In this document: one piece after another, positions 1 through 7,136 of the stretch
How positions within the stretch are numbered: position 1 is the stretch's first letter
How the letters are laid out: each line of letters starts with the position of its first letter
Notes under the pieces: generated by a model
What the model saw: the letters and a program-made list of their open reading frames with translations, nothing else
Database searches by the model: none
What the model was told of the DNA's origin: nothing
From: Hominenteromicrobium mulieris
Lineage (GTDB): Bacteria > Bacillota > Clostridia > Oscillospirales > Acutalibacteraceae
Assembly (NCBI GenBank): GCA_021029595.1
Contig: JAJJOY010000002.1
Span: 310,001-374,000, forward strand
Length of the DNA stretch: 64,000 nucleotides
Direction: 5' to 3'
Translations under genes and position numbers: made by a program

Positions 1-234
1 TTCTCTGCGAGCAGCATGTGTACAGGGCGTAAATGCAAAATTTGCTGCACGCCCGGCTTTCCACGCACGTGCTTCTGAATGGACAATCGGAAAGCGCACA
101 TACATTTTGCCTTTATCCTCATAGACGCGGATGCCGTTTATCGCATATCCGTCTGCCGTCAAGATATTTGCGACTGCGCGGAGCCTTGGGTCAGCACCGC
201 GCAGCGGGTGTACATTGATCTTTCTGAATTTCAT
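1..234 (-). CDS. SpoVG-like protein, partial (3' end outside window)
   Basis: Leftward frame starting at an ATG that overlaps the parB stop as ATGA, then open for 78 codons to the window edge. Visible text such as RLRAVANILTADGYAING and IRVYEDKGKMYVRFP follows the SpoVG pattern (an 'RMRAIASI' strand, then 'DIRVI..GLFVAMP'). SpoVG proteins are about 90 residues, so most of it is present. In Bacilli SpoVG is a small nucleic-acid-binding regulator; element-borne paralogues next to parA/parB are common but of unknown role. The 4-nt overlap implies translational coupling to parB. Recognition rests on pattern alone, so the family call is good but the function is not assigned. Confidence 0.7.
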   Translation of the reverse strand, partial: MKFRKINVHPLRGADPRLRAVANILTADGYAINGIRVYEDKGKMYVRFPIVHSEARAWKAGRAANFAFTPCTHAARRE

Positions 235-1028
235 CCCATGTACCCTCTCAAATACCGATTCAGTAAAGCCGTGACTTTTTCAGGGTCTTCCTTATCCGCA
301 AGCTTGAGAACTTTTAAAATTGCCTGTTCAAGCTTGTCCTGCTTCGGCTTTTCCGACTTTTCACTCTTTTCTTCTTTCTCGCCAGAACCGGCAATATTGC
401 CGGTTTCCCGTCCGCGCTCCACAGCACGTTCACGGGCTTCTTTAATGTCTAAGCGTCCCTCTGCCACGTCGTCTTTTTCTTCCGTTGTAAGCTGTTCAGA
501 CATTTGCTTATAATAGCGCACAGAGCGTTCAGAAACGCCCATCAGCTTTGCAAGATGCTCCTGCATACCGCCTTTTATCTCACCGGCTTCTTTCATTTCT
601 TCAAGCAGCTCTCGATATTCTTCGTAAAGCTGCAATTTGCGCTGCGGTGTGTATTCGCGGCTTGCATTGGCTTGATGCAGCATCAGTTGCGCCTTTCGTA
701 CAGATTTTGTCTCAAACACATAGCACGGCACTTTCGTCCAATGCAGATACGTAGTGATTGCCCTAAAACGACGTTCACCGGAGAACAGTGTGTAACGGTT
801 TCCGTTTACGATCACGCCCAACGGTGTGAGCAAACCGACTTCATCGATATTCGCCGCAAGCTCTTTGTAGGATTCCTCATTGTCATCGGCTGCGTAAGAG
901 TTCTTCGCCGCAAAATCGATCAGTGCCGTATCGATCAGCTCAAATCTGCCGTTCTGTGCGGCGTTATCTGTTGCTGCTTTCAAACTATTTAACCCGGCGT
1001 TGATATTACCTAAATTCAGCTTTTTCAT
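231..1028 (-). CDS. ParB-family partition/DNA-binding protein
   Basis: 265 residues. The N-terminal ParB/Srx-type domain carries GERRFRA at residues 84-90, the CTPase-associated motif, after a region reading 'LLTPLGVIVNGNRYTLFS'. A helix-turn-helix follows at about 152-180 (LAKLMGVSERSVRYYKQ). The C-terminal third is highly charged (EKEEKSEKSEKPKQ), followed by a short helical tail that may dimerise. The start is 2 nt after the parA stop, so the two are co-translated. Expected role: binds a centromere-like site and works with ParA to keep the element segregating, or acts as a regulator on it. A 20-bp palindrome lies inside the gene at codons for GNIAG. It is distinct from a housekeeping Spo0J, which would normally sit near the origin with canonical parS. 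Confidence 0.85.
   Translation of the reverse strand: MKKLNLGNINAGLNSLKAATDNAAQNGRFELIDTALIDFAAKNSYAADDNEESYKELAANIDEVGLLTPLGVIVNGNRYTLFSGERRFRAITTYLHWTKVPCYVFETKSVRKAQLMLHQANASREYTPQRKLQLYEEYRELLEEMKEAGEIKGGMQEHLAKLMGVSERSVRYYKQMSEQLTTEEKDDVAEGRLDIKEARERAVERGRETGNIAGSGEKEEKSEKSEKPKQDKLEQAILKVLKLADKEDPEKVTALLNRYLRGYMG
386..405. promoter_or_regulatory. 20-bp palindrome inside parB, copy 2 of a candidate centromere site
   Basis: AACCGGCAATATTGCCGGTT is a perfect inverted repeat (9-bp arms, TA centre). It differs by one central base from the copy at 1840-1859 in front of parA. It also shares the following TTCC. It lies in coding sequence, so its conservation as a palindrome is not required by the protein. 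Inference: binding site for the element's ParB. It is unlike canonical parS (TGTTTCACGTGAAACA). Confidence 0.5.
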
Positions 1029-1030
1029 GC

Positions 1031-1798
1031 TTACGCACCAACCTTTCTCAAAAACTCGTCTGCCAGAGCCTGATAATCTATATTTCCGTTGCTCCGCTTA
1101 TCAAAAACGCAGATCGGCTCACGTGCATTTACCGCACGGATCAGCGCCACATTGCGACGGATCGTCGTGCTGAACATCGGCAGCAAATCCTGTCCCAAAA
1201 GGACTTCGCGGAATACACTGCGCAAACCGCGCCGCTCATCCATCGTGATAAGCCCGCCAAGAATTTTCAAATTTGGATTTATCGTGCGGCGAATATCTGC
1301 GATAGCCTCAGCTTTGAGCGTCAGAGCATGGATACCGTAGTCTTCGGCAAACATCGGCATGATGATCGCATCCGCATAATAGTGTACAATATCCATCAGC
1401 CTGCCACCCTGCGGAGGGCAGTCGATGATGACGAAATCATAATCTGGAAGATCTTCCAGTGCCTTTTCCAACGTGTTCAGATAAGGCGCACCATTCATTT
1501 TCTGACGGATCAAATCTTCTTCAATCACACTCAGCGTTCGGTCAGACGGCAGCACATCCACGCCAAAGCGCGTTGTTTGTACGGCTTTCGTACAAGCTAC
1601 CTGCCCACGCAGCACCTCAAGTAAGGACGGAGATACGTCCACATCATAATTGAGCGTAGCATAGCCTTGCGGGTCTGCATCGATCAGCAGTACACGGTAG
1701 CCGCGCTGTGCCAGGCATGCGGAGAGGTTGACGGCCGTCATCGTTTTGCCGACGCCGCCCTTTTCGTTTGTAATTGCGATTTTCTTGATTTGTTTCAT
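1031..1798 (-). CDS. ParA-family ATPase (AAA/MinD-type)
   Basis: 255 residues. Deviant Walker A KGGVGKT at 13-19, Walker A' region LLIDADPQG at about 37-45 and Walker B FVIIDCPP near 120-127 define the ParA/Soj class. There is no N-terminal DNA-binding domain, so it resembles type Ib or chromosomal-type ParA rather than P1 ParA. The start is an ATG with AGGAGG about 8 nt upstream. It is the first gene of the parA-parB-spoVG-like unit, and a 22-bp palindrome sits 40 nt before its start, where ParB or ParA could autoregulate. Expected role: ATP-driven partition of the integrated element or its circular form. Confidence 0.88.
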   Translation of the reverse strand: MKQIKKIAITNEKGGVGKTMTAVNLSACLAQRGYRVLLIDADPQGYATLNYDVDVSPSLLEVLRGQVACTKAVQTTRFGVDVLPSDRTLSVIEEDLIRQKMNGAPYLNTLEKALEDLPDYDFVIIDCPPQGGRLMDIVHYYADAIIMPMFAEDYGIHALTLKAEAIADIRRTINPNLKILGGLITMDERRGLRSVFREVLLGQDLLPMFSTTIRRNVALIRAVNAREPICVFDKRSNGNIDYQALADEFLRKVGA

Positions 1799-1838
1799 AA
1801 CGAGCCTCCTAAAACTCCCGAAACCGGGGAAATATAAA

Positions 1839-1860
1839 AAACCGGCAACATTGCCGGTTT
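1839..1860. promoter_or_regulatory. palindrome upstream of parA, copy 1 of a candidate centromere/operator
   Basis: Perfect inverted repeat with 10-bp arms (AAACCGGCAA and TTGCCGGTTT) around CA, 40 bp upstream of the parA start. Its core is the same as the palindrome within parB at 386-405. As a hairpin it lacks a following T-run in either direction, so a terminator is unlikely. Inference: parS-like ParB site and/or operator for the par operon. Confidence 0.5.
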
Positions 1861-1928
1861 CCGTCAGAAATATGAAATTAAGATATGAAAAAGAGCAGCC
1901 TTTCGGTCACTCCTTGTCTACACTATAT

Positions 1929-1984
1929 AGCACGCCTGCTTCACACGCAGGAGGTCCGCGGTTCGAGCCCGCGCGTTTCCACCA
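1929..1984 (+). tRNA. 3' fragment of tRNA-Val(CAC), attachment-site half
   Basis: Anticodon stem CCTGC/GCAGG (1935-1939, 1947-1951) encloses loop TTCACAC with anticodon CAC at 1942-1944. Then come variable bases AGGTC, a T arm (CGCGG, loop TTCGAGC, CCGCG; 1957-1973), acceptor strand CGTTTCC (1974-1980), A and an encoded CCA. The partner acceptor strand GGAAACG and a D arm are absent upstream, where parA-side element sequence begins. It is therefore not a functional gene. The break point fits site-specific integration into the tRNA, with the complete copy expected at the far end of the element. Confidence 0.75.
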
Positions 1985-1988
1985 AAAA

Positions 1989-2017
1989 AGAGCTGTCTCT
2001 AAAGAGACAGCTCTTTT
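1989..2017 (+). terminator. terminator of the tRNA-Val locus
   Basis: Perfect 12-bp stem (AGAGCTGTCTCT / AGAGACAGCTCT) with a 2-nt loop and TTTT after it, 4 nt past the tRNA CCA. It is the original tRNA terminator stranded with the 3' fragment. Confidence 0.8.
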
Positions 2018-2119
2018 GCTATGCTCGATTCCAATCCACCGCTTGACAAATCCCCGAACCGTTTCCGCGATTCACTGCATCCTACCAAATCATACACGAC
2101 CTAACAAGATTTTTACTTA

Positions 2120-2173
2120 TAAAAATCCCACCGCACCACACGGGAGCTTTCAGGGCCCGTATAGCACGGTGGG
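2120..2173 (-). terminator. intrinsic terminator after the DUF1275 gene
   Basis: Read leftward: CGGTGGG arm pairs with CCCACCG (2167-2173 with 2127-2133), with a nested ACGGG/CCCGT stem inside, followed by ATTTTTATA. It lies 40 nt after the stop at 2213. The remaining 2018-2119 stretch shows nothing recognisable. Confidence 0.7.
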
Positions 2174-2212
2174 GTTATAACTTCTCTGCAAGGGGAAAAC
2201 GCAGAAGATGGG

Positions 2213-2896
2213 TTATCCGTTTTTTTCGGGGACAAACATCATTACAAAACTAACGAGCAAAGACACACAGCAGCACCAAATGGCTTTTGTCCCAAGCAGG
2301 CCGCTCATCAGGCTGCCAAGGCCGGCGCCGATGCCGAACACAAAAATAACACCGAAATACGTCAGCGATTTCTGCAAAATCTCTTTATCCCGCGTTCTGA
2401 AATACGCGCACAGTGCCTCGGTGCCGGAGCGCATGTTGCCGATGCACATCGTGCTCGCATACGCGTGGCCGCGCACCTTGTGGAACGTCTGCACCTGCAT
2501 GGCACATACAAACGAGACCATCGCGTTCGCAAGCGGTTCAAAGTATGCCGGCAAAAAGCCGACGACAAGCAAAAACACGATCTCGCAGAACAAAATGATC
2601 TGCCGCCAGTGGATTTTCTCATACGTCTTAAAACGAATGTGTATCAGCTCCGCGGCCGCTGTACCGATCAAAAACGATACCACCGGGATAAGGTACTTCA
2701 CCACGTTCGGCCAGTCCTTCTGGAACAGCGCCGTGCTCAAAAAAACAATGTTGCCCGTCTGCGCGTTGGCAAAAACCTCGCCGCGACAAAAGTAGGTATA
2801 TGCGTCCTGAAATCCGCCGGAGAGAATGATGAACACTGCCGCGCGGAAGCTGTCGGACATCTGTCCGTGCAGATGAAACGGCTCAGCGACCTTCAT
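2213..2896 (-). CDS. DUF1275 (YoaK-type) membrane protein
   Basis: 227 residues from the chosen ATG at 2896, which has AAAAGGAG 8 nt upstream; a frame extension further upstream would run deep into the preceding gene. About six hydrophobic segments. The N-terminal text 'ILSGGFQDAYTYFCRGEVFANAQTGNIVFL' region is the DUF1275 hallmark (G..DA.....G.F...QTGN). Members are inner-membrane proteins with no established substrate. It overlaps the upstream small membrane gene by 14 nt, so the two form one operon, divergent from a LysR gene that may control it. Terminated by the hairpin at 2120-2173. Confidence 0.8.
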   Translation of the reverse strand: MKVAEPFHLHGQMSDSFRAAVFIILSGGFQDAYTYFCRGEVFANAQTGNIVFLSTALFQKDWPNVVKYLIPVVSFLIGTAAAELIHIRFKTYEKIHWRQIILFCEIVFLLVVGFLPAYFEPLANAMVSFVCAMQVQTFHKVRGHAYASTMCIGNMRSGTEALCAYFRTRDKEILQKSLTYFGVIFVFGIGAGLGSLMSGLLGTKAIWCCCVSLLVSFVMMFVPEKNG

Positions 2897-3161
2897 AGGC
2901 GTGCTCCTTTTCCGGCACAGTGAAAACGACCGCCGTGTACGAGAGCACAAAGCCTAGCGCATACAGGGCGAGCGCAATGTAGCTGCCGCCCACAACGCAT
3001 TTTGCAATCATCCCAAGGAAAAAGCCAATCGCAAATACAGCCGCCGTAAAGCGAACGCGACCGGTATCCTCGCCGATGTGCTGCGCTGCATGCACCACCA
3101 TTGCCAGCATACCTGCGTCAAAGAAAATACCCATAATGATTTCAAAAACTACCGCTTCCAT
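2883..3161 (-). CDS. small three-helix membrane protein, unknown
   Basis: 92 residues from ATG 3161 (GAAGAAGG 7 nt upstream). Three hydrophobic stretches: about 3-20, 36-55 and 60-82. It has no recognisable enzyme motif, and ends in a charged tail (PEKEHAYEGR). It lies directly upstream of and overlaps the DUF1275 gene, and is transcribed away from the LysR gene at 3356. I do not recognise the family. The tight coupling suggests it acts with the DUF1275 protein, perhaps as an accessory subunit. The alternative start at 3227 adds a basic stretch without a good ribosome site and is less likely. Confidence 0.6.
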   Translation of the reverse strand: MEAVVFEIIMGIFFDAGMLAMVVHAAQHIGEDTGRVRFTAAVFAIGFFLGMIAKCVVGGSYIALALYALGFVLSYTAVVFTVPEKEHAYEGR

Positions 3162-3355
3162 TTTATACCTTCTTCGTTTGGCGCACAAAACCTTGAAACG
3201 CCGCTTTTTATCTACGCTTTTCAGCACAAAATCTGCGCGAAATCATCTTGACTTCCCACAGCATTACCATTATAATACTCTTATATTCATGTGTAAAATC
3301 TATAATCCATATATCTAAAATATCGTTATGATATAGCAAGGGGAACAGGGCCAAC

Positions 3356-4240
3356 ATGTACATCAGTTATGATTACTATCGAATTTTTTATTACGTTGCA
3401 AAATACGGTAACCTCTCGCAGGCTGCAAAGCAGCTTTTAAATAACCAGCCGAACATGACGCGCGCCATCAAAAACCTGGAAGCCGAACTCGGGTGCCCAC
3501 TGTTTCTGCGCACAAACCGCGGCATGAAATTGACGCCGGAGGGCGAGCGCTTGTACGCCCACGTGCGCATCGCGTTCGAGCATATCGAAGCCGGCGAAGC
3601 GGAGATTACCGAGAGCCGCACGCTGCAAACCGGCACCGTGTACGTCGCCGCAAGCGAGGTCGCGCTGCGCTGCCTGCTGCTGCCCGTGCTCAAAAAATTC
3701 CGCCTTCTCCACCCCGGCATCCATATCCGCATCAGCAACCACTCCACGCCGCAGGCTATCGCCGCGTTAAAAGAGGGCACAGCCGATATTGCCGTCGTCA
3801 CCACCCCCACCGCACCGTCCGCCTCGCTCGCCGAAACCCCTGTCCGACCCATCCACGAGTATGCCGTATGTTCACCGTTTTTCAAAACGCTCACAAACCG
3901 CCAAGTAAAGCTTGAGGAGCTCTTAGAATTCCCGCTCATCTCGCTCGGCGCCGATACCAAATCGTTCGAGTTCTATTCCGGGTTCTTCGCCGCGCACGGT
4001 TTGCCGTACCACCCGGATATCGAAGCGTTCACTGCCGACCAAATTTTGCCCATGGTCGAAGCCGACCTCGGCATCGGGTTCGTGCCGGAAGAATTCTTGG
4101 AAAAATGGTCAAATGTCTGTCGCATCGATTTGGAAGAGAAAATACCGGAAAGAAACGTCGTCGTCATCAAACGGAAAGGCCAACCCCTGAGCGTCGCCGC
4201 CAAAGAGCTCGAAAAAATGATCCTCGCCGCCGAAAAGTGA
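3356..4240 (+). CDS. LysR-family transcriptional regulator
   Basis: 294 residues. Winged helix-turn-helix at about 18-46 (GNLSQAAKQLLNNQPNMTRA), followed by the linker helix and a periplasmic-binding-like effector domain from about 90 on (TGTVYVAASEVALRCLL, 'GTADIAVVT'). Length is normal for the family. It is transcribed divergently from the DUF1275/small membrane operon, the usual arrangement for a LysR regulator and its target; the 190-bp gap is AT-rich and would hold both promoters. The effector is unknown. It is followed by a strong terminator at 4277-4326. Confidence 0.9.
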   Translation: MYISYDYYRIFYYVAKYGNLSQAAKQLLNNQPNMTRAIKNLEAELGCPLFLRTNRGMKLTPEGERLYAHVRIAFEHIEAGEAEITESRTLQTGTVYVAASEVALRCLLLPVLKKFRLLHPGIHIRISNHSTPQAIAALKEGTADIAVVTTPTAPSASLAETPVRPIHEYAVCSPFFKTLTNRQVKLEELLEFPLISLGADTKSFEFYSGFFAAHGLPYHPDIEAFTADQILPMVEADLGIGFVPEEFLEKWSNVCRIDLEEKIPERNVVVIKRKGQPLSVAAKELEKMILAAEK

Positions 4241-4276
4241 ATGATCAAAAAGGAAGCACGCCTCAAATGAACTGCA

Positions 4277-4326
4277 CCCCATTTGTTGGACAGTATGGTA
4301 TACTGTTTAAGAAATGGGGCGTTTTT
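4277..4326 (+). terminator. terminator after lysR; resembles an IS3-type end
   Basis: Outer stem CCCCATTT/AAATGGGG (4277-4284, 4312-4319), inner stem ACAGTAT/ATACTGT (4290-4296, 4300-4306), then GTTTTTAT. The left arm with its flank, ACTGCACCCCATTTGTTGGA, looks like the terminal repeat of IS3/IS150-type elements (from memory), so this may be a domesticated IS end. Confidence 0.65.
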
Positions 4327-4372
4327 ATATTTCAAAGGGAATACCGCTTAAAAGCAACCCTCTTCGGGCAGC

Positions 4373-4416
4373 AAAAAAGGCGGCCGAACTGCATCCGAAA
4401 ACGCAATTCAGCCGCC
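4373..4416 (-). terminator. terminator after the VOC gene
   Basis: Read leftward: GGCGGC arm (4411-4416) pairs with 4379-4384, extended by GCAATTC/GAACTGC with mismatches, then a run of six T. It sits 25 nt after the VOC stop. Confidence 0.75.
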
Positions 4417-4440
4417 GAAATTCTATATTCTAATTATCGC

Positions 4441-4833
4441 TTACAATTTCTGACAGAACTCCACTTTTTCACCGTTCGGACCTTCCACGGTGAAAAACTT
4501 CACGCCGTTCGCCCAAAACGGCAGCCCGTGAATCTCGTCGTCGAGCATCGTAAGCCCCGCTTCCTTCGCCGCTGCGAACGCCGCTTCAACATCTGTCGTG
4601 TCGAGCGCAATGTGGTCGATGGCGCCGGGCTTCCCCACCGCCGCGTGGTTCTCATACGTCTCAATGACTAAATTTTTGAGCTGCAAAAACGTCACGCGCT
4701 CGTTCGCCGCCTCGTTTACGGTCTCTAAAACCGGCTGAAAACCGATGGTCTCGTAAAACGCAACGGTCTTTTCCAAATCGTTCGTCGGCACGCCGATGTG
4801 CTGCACACCGGTCAGCATTTCGGGAAATTTCAT
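4441..4833 (-). CDS. VOC (glyoxalase/bleomycin-resistance fold) protein
   Basis: 130 residues from ATG 4833, with AAAGGTGAT just upstream; a GTG three codons earlier overlaps that site and is rejected. Two beta-alpha-beta-beta-beta modules: 'GVQHIGVPTNDLEKTVAFYETIGF' region (His in the first strand) and 'GAIDHIALDTTDVEAAFAAAKEAG', ending VEFCQKL with the C-terminal Glu typical of a metal site. The set His...His...Glu suggests a metal-binding VOC such as a lactoylglutathione-lyase-like enzyme or a small-molecule resistance protein; the substrate is not deducible. It appears to be a single-gene unit. Confidence 0.8.
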   Translation of the reverse strand: MKFPEMLTGVQHIGVPTNDLEKTVAFYETIGFQPVLETVNEAANERVTFLQLKNLVIETYENHAAVGKPGAIDHIALDTTDVEAAFAAAKEAGLTMLDDEIHGLPFWANGVKFFTVEGPNGEKVEFCQKL

Positions 4834-4928
4834 AAGTATCACCTTTCATTTTTAAAATAGCAAAGCAGCGCCGCAAAACTCCGCACGGCACTGCCTTAAA
4901 CCGCTCACGCGGAAATTCACCAATAAAT

Positions 4929-6332
4929 TTACTTAAATATCATCGAAAGCAAGCCCGTAGACTGTAAGAACAGCACCAGCATCATCACAGGCGCTACGTA
5001 GCGGATCATCACGTAATACATACGCTTGCGGCGGAACTTATACCCTCCGCGCTCCATCTCGTCCGCCACATATTTCGGCGATTTCACCCAGCCGATCAAA
5101 ATGGTGGAAAGCAACGCGATCAACGGCATCATAACGCTGTTGCTGACATAGTCCATAATGTCCAGAAGCTGCGCGCTCGAGCCGTTCGGCAGCGTCACGT
5201 TGAAGTAGAACACGCTATACCCGAGCGCGATCACCGCGGAAGCTGCGAGGTAAATCAGCGCCAGCACAAGCGTCGTCTTCTTTCTGTCCGTGTGGAAGAT
5301 CTCCATACAGTTCGCAACGATAGACTCCAAAACCGAAATGCAGGAAGTCAGCGTCGCAAAAATTGCGGAGATGAAGAACAGCACACCGACCACCGTGCCC
5401 GCCGGGCCCATCGCGTCAAACACCTTAGGCAAAGACACAAACATCAGGCTCGGGCCTACGCCCATGCCGTCCGTGCCGGAGAACACGAATACCGCCGGAA
5501 TGATCATCACGCCTGCAAGCAGCGCCACGCCGGTGTCGAAAAACTCGACCTGCGAAACGGATTTGTTGAGGTCAACCTCCGGCTTCACATACGAGCCGTA
5601 GGTGATCATAATGCCCATCGAAACGCTCAGCGAGAAGAACAGCTGGCTCATTGCATCGAGCAAAATCTGCAAAAAGCGCTCCACGGTCAGCCCCTCAAAG
5701 TGCGGGGTGATGTAGTAGAGGAAGCCCTGTAAACCCGTGCGCACGTTGCCGTCCGCGTCCTCGTGCTTTAACGTCAGCGAGTAAATCGCAATAATAACAA
5801 CAAGAACCAGCAGCACCGGCATCATGAATTTCGATACCTTCTCAATGCCGCCCTCAACGCCCTTATACACAATGAACGCTGTTACCGCCATAAACAGCAG
5901 GCCGAACACCACAGGCGACACCGGCGACGTGATAAACGACGTAAAGTAGTCGTCCTGCGCCGCGCTCGAAGCCTGCCCCGTCAGATACACGCACGCGTAC
6001 TTCGTGATCCAGCCGCCGATGACCGCATAATACGTCATGATGAGCACCGGAACCAAAAACGTCAGCACACCAAGGAACTTCCACTTCGGGTGCATCTCCT
6101 CATATGCGCCGATGGCACTTTTCTGCGTCTTTCTGCCAATCGCAATGTCGGAAGTCAGCAGCGTAAAGCCGAACGTCAGCACCAACACCAGATAAATGAT
6201 GAGGAACAGTCCGCCGCCGTCCTTTGCCGCAAGGTACGGAAAGCGCCACAAATTGCCCACGCCCACCGCGCTGCCGGCCGCCGCCAGCACAAAGCCGAGC
6301 TGCCCGGAAAAATTGCTTGTTTTTTTCTCCAT
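4929..6332 (-). CDS. neurotransmitter:sodium symporter (NSS/SNF family)
   Basis: 467 residues from ATG 6332; a GTG at 6344 abuts GGAGGAG too closely to be used. The opening 'GFVLAAAGSAVGVGNLWRFPYLAAKDGGG' region is the NSS helix-1 signature, with the unwound segment that binds Na+ and substrate in LeuT-type carriers. About 11-12 membrane helices follow, including TYYAVIGGW for helix 3. Function: Na+-coupled uptake of an amino acid or related compound across the cytoplasmic membrane. Single-gene unit driven by the promoter at 6411-6439. Confidence 0.9.
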   Translation of the reverse strand: MEKKTSNFSGQLGFVLAAAGSAVGVGNLWRFPYLAAKDGGGLFLIIYLVLVLTFGFTLLTSDIAIGRKTQKSAIGAYEEMHPKWKFLGVLTFLVPVLIMTYYAVIGGWITKYACVYLTGQASSAAQDDYFTSFITSPVSPVVFGLLFMAVTAFIVYKGVEGGIEKVSKFMMPVLLVLVVIIAIYSLTLKHEDADGNVRTGLQGFLYYITPHFEGLTVERFLQILLDAMSQLFFSLSVSMGIMITYGSYVKPEVDLNKSVSQVEFFDTGVALLAGVMIIPAVFVFSGTDGMGVGPSLMFVSLPKVFDAMGPAGTVVGVLFFISAIFATLTSCISVLESIVANCMEIFHTDRKKTTLVLALIYLAASAVIALGYSVFYFNVTLPNGSSAQLLDIMDYVSNSVMMPLIALLSTILIGWVKSPKYVADEMERGGYKFRRKRMYYVMIRYVAPVMMLVLFLQSTGLLSMIFK

Positions 6333-6410
6333 AGTCCTATACACTCCTCCGTAAAATACCTGCTATACCCAAAAAGCCAAACTGCCGCACTTTTCGAATA
6401 TATACGTATT

Positions 6411-6439
6411 AGTATACTACTTTAACTCAGAGAAGTAAA
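6411..6439 (-). promoter_or_regulatory. sigma-A-type promoter of the NSS gene
   Basis: Leftward TTTACT, 17-nt spacer, TATACT; about 80 nt before the ATG at 6332. Confidence 0.55.
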
Positions 6440-6692
6440 GAAAACTTTACACAATTTTCCCACAAAATGCGAAAAACACCGAATTTCTCCGGTGTCTCCC
6501 TTTCCAGACTTTTTGGGGTCATTTCAGAACGCATCGGGGCGCGGGTGTGAAACTGAAATTATGTGCCCGATTCCTGCTGCTGACACGTTTGGCTGACGGT
6601 TTATCGCAGTCAAATGCGCAGTCTGAACCAGCTTGGTGCTGTTGGTAGAATGTAAGTTAACACAATTTTTTTAAAATCAGGAGGTTCTTAAG
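6440..6692. other. intergenic stretch with weak hairpin
   Basis: Holds a small ACACCG/CGGTGT hairpin near 6473-6500 and otherwise no recognisable gene. The last 20 nt carry AGGAGG that serves the relic integrase start at 6693. Confidence 0.5.
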
Positions 6693-6930
6693 ATGGCAAA
6701 AGGTGAAAATATTTTCAAACGCAAGAACGGCAGATGGGAAGCGCGCTATATCAAAGGATACGAGCTTCCGAAAAAATTGAGTATGGCTTCTGCTACGGCA
6801 AGACTTATCGGGAGGCCAAGGAAAAAGTGAACAAGTGCAAAGCGGCGCTGGTCAATGGTAAACCAATTCCCGACACAAACTCCCGGCACCGTTTTTCGTT
6901 CTACTGTGACGAATGGCTTCGTATCCGATG
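6693..6930 (+). pseudogene. tyrosine-recombinase (integrase) N-terminal remnant, frameshifted and truncated
   Basis: Starts at ATG 6693 after AGGAGGTTCTTAAG with MAKGENIFKRKNGRWEARYI, then frameshifts in an A-run near 6770 and continues in another frame as KIEYGFCYGKTYREAKEKVN and HRFSFYCDEWLRIR. This matches the arm-binding and start of the SAM-like core domain of Clostridial Tn916/ICE-type integrases (from memory). Nothing of the catalytic domain (R..H-R-Y) follows, so the gene is dead. It is a scar of an earlier element, not the integrase of the element at the left edge. Confidence 0.65.
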
Positions 6931-7034
6931 CCGAGATTTTCTGCACATCCACGTGCTCCGAGATCTTTGTGATCCTTATAGTACTGGACCGCATCAAGTA
7001 CAGGCGCAGCAGCGTCAGGTGCTGCTTCGGTCTT
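6906..7034 (-). pseudogene. fragment with helix-turn-helix-like text, mobile-gene relic
   Basis: In the leftward frame the stretch reads DAAAPVLDAVQYYKDHKDLG then ARGCAENLGIGYEAIRH, which has the rhythm of a small helix-turn-helix such as an IS3-type OrfA or phage regulator. It has no convincing start and breaks off where the integrase relic begins on the other strand. I do not recognise the family. Likely a fragment left by a second insertion. Confidence 0.3.
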
Positions 7035-7136
7035 GCTTTTGTAAAAGAATGAGCAACACGCCCATGCGGACTGGAAATTGTCCACCGGGGCGTGTTTATC
7101 AGGGAGAAAATATTTTCTGTTTCGTAAAAAACGAGT

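Larger units (their letters stand above)
1..1984. mobile_element. right end of an integrated element (ICE/IME-like), boundary at a tRNA-Val fragment
   Basis: Seen: a leftward parA-parB-spoVG-like gene train abuts an isolated 3' tRNA fragment that is followed by its own terminator; there is no 5' tRNA half on this side. Known: integrative elements of Clostridia often carry ParA/ParB/SpoVG-like genes and integrate into tRNA 3' ends. Inference: the window starts inside such an element, position about 1929-1984 is one attachment-site half, and ordinary chromosome begins to the right. The rest of the element, its integrase and the complete tRNA lie left of the window, so its type (conjugative, mobilizable or phage-plasmid) cannot be told. 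Confidence 0.65.

Noticed and set aside
1-1984. Canonical parS (TGTTTCACGTGAAACA) near parAB
   Set aside because: Not found; only the unrelated AACCGGCAA palindrome pair is present.
1728-2180. Rightward 150-codon frame across the tRNA fragment and terminator
   Set aside because: It runs through parA antisense, a tRNA piece and a hairpin; no ribosome site or motif.
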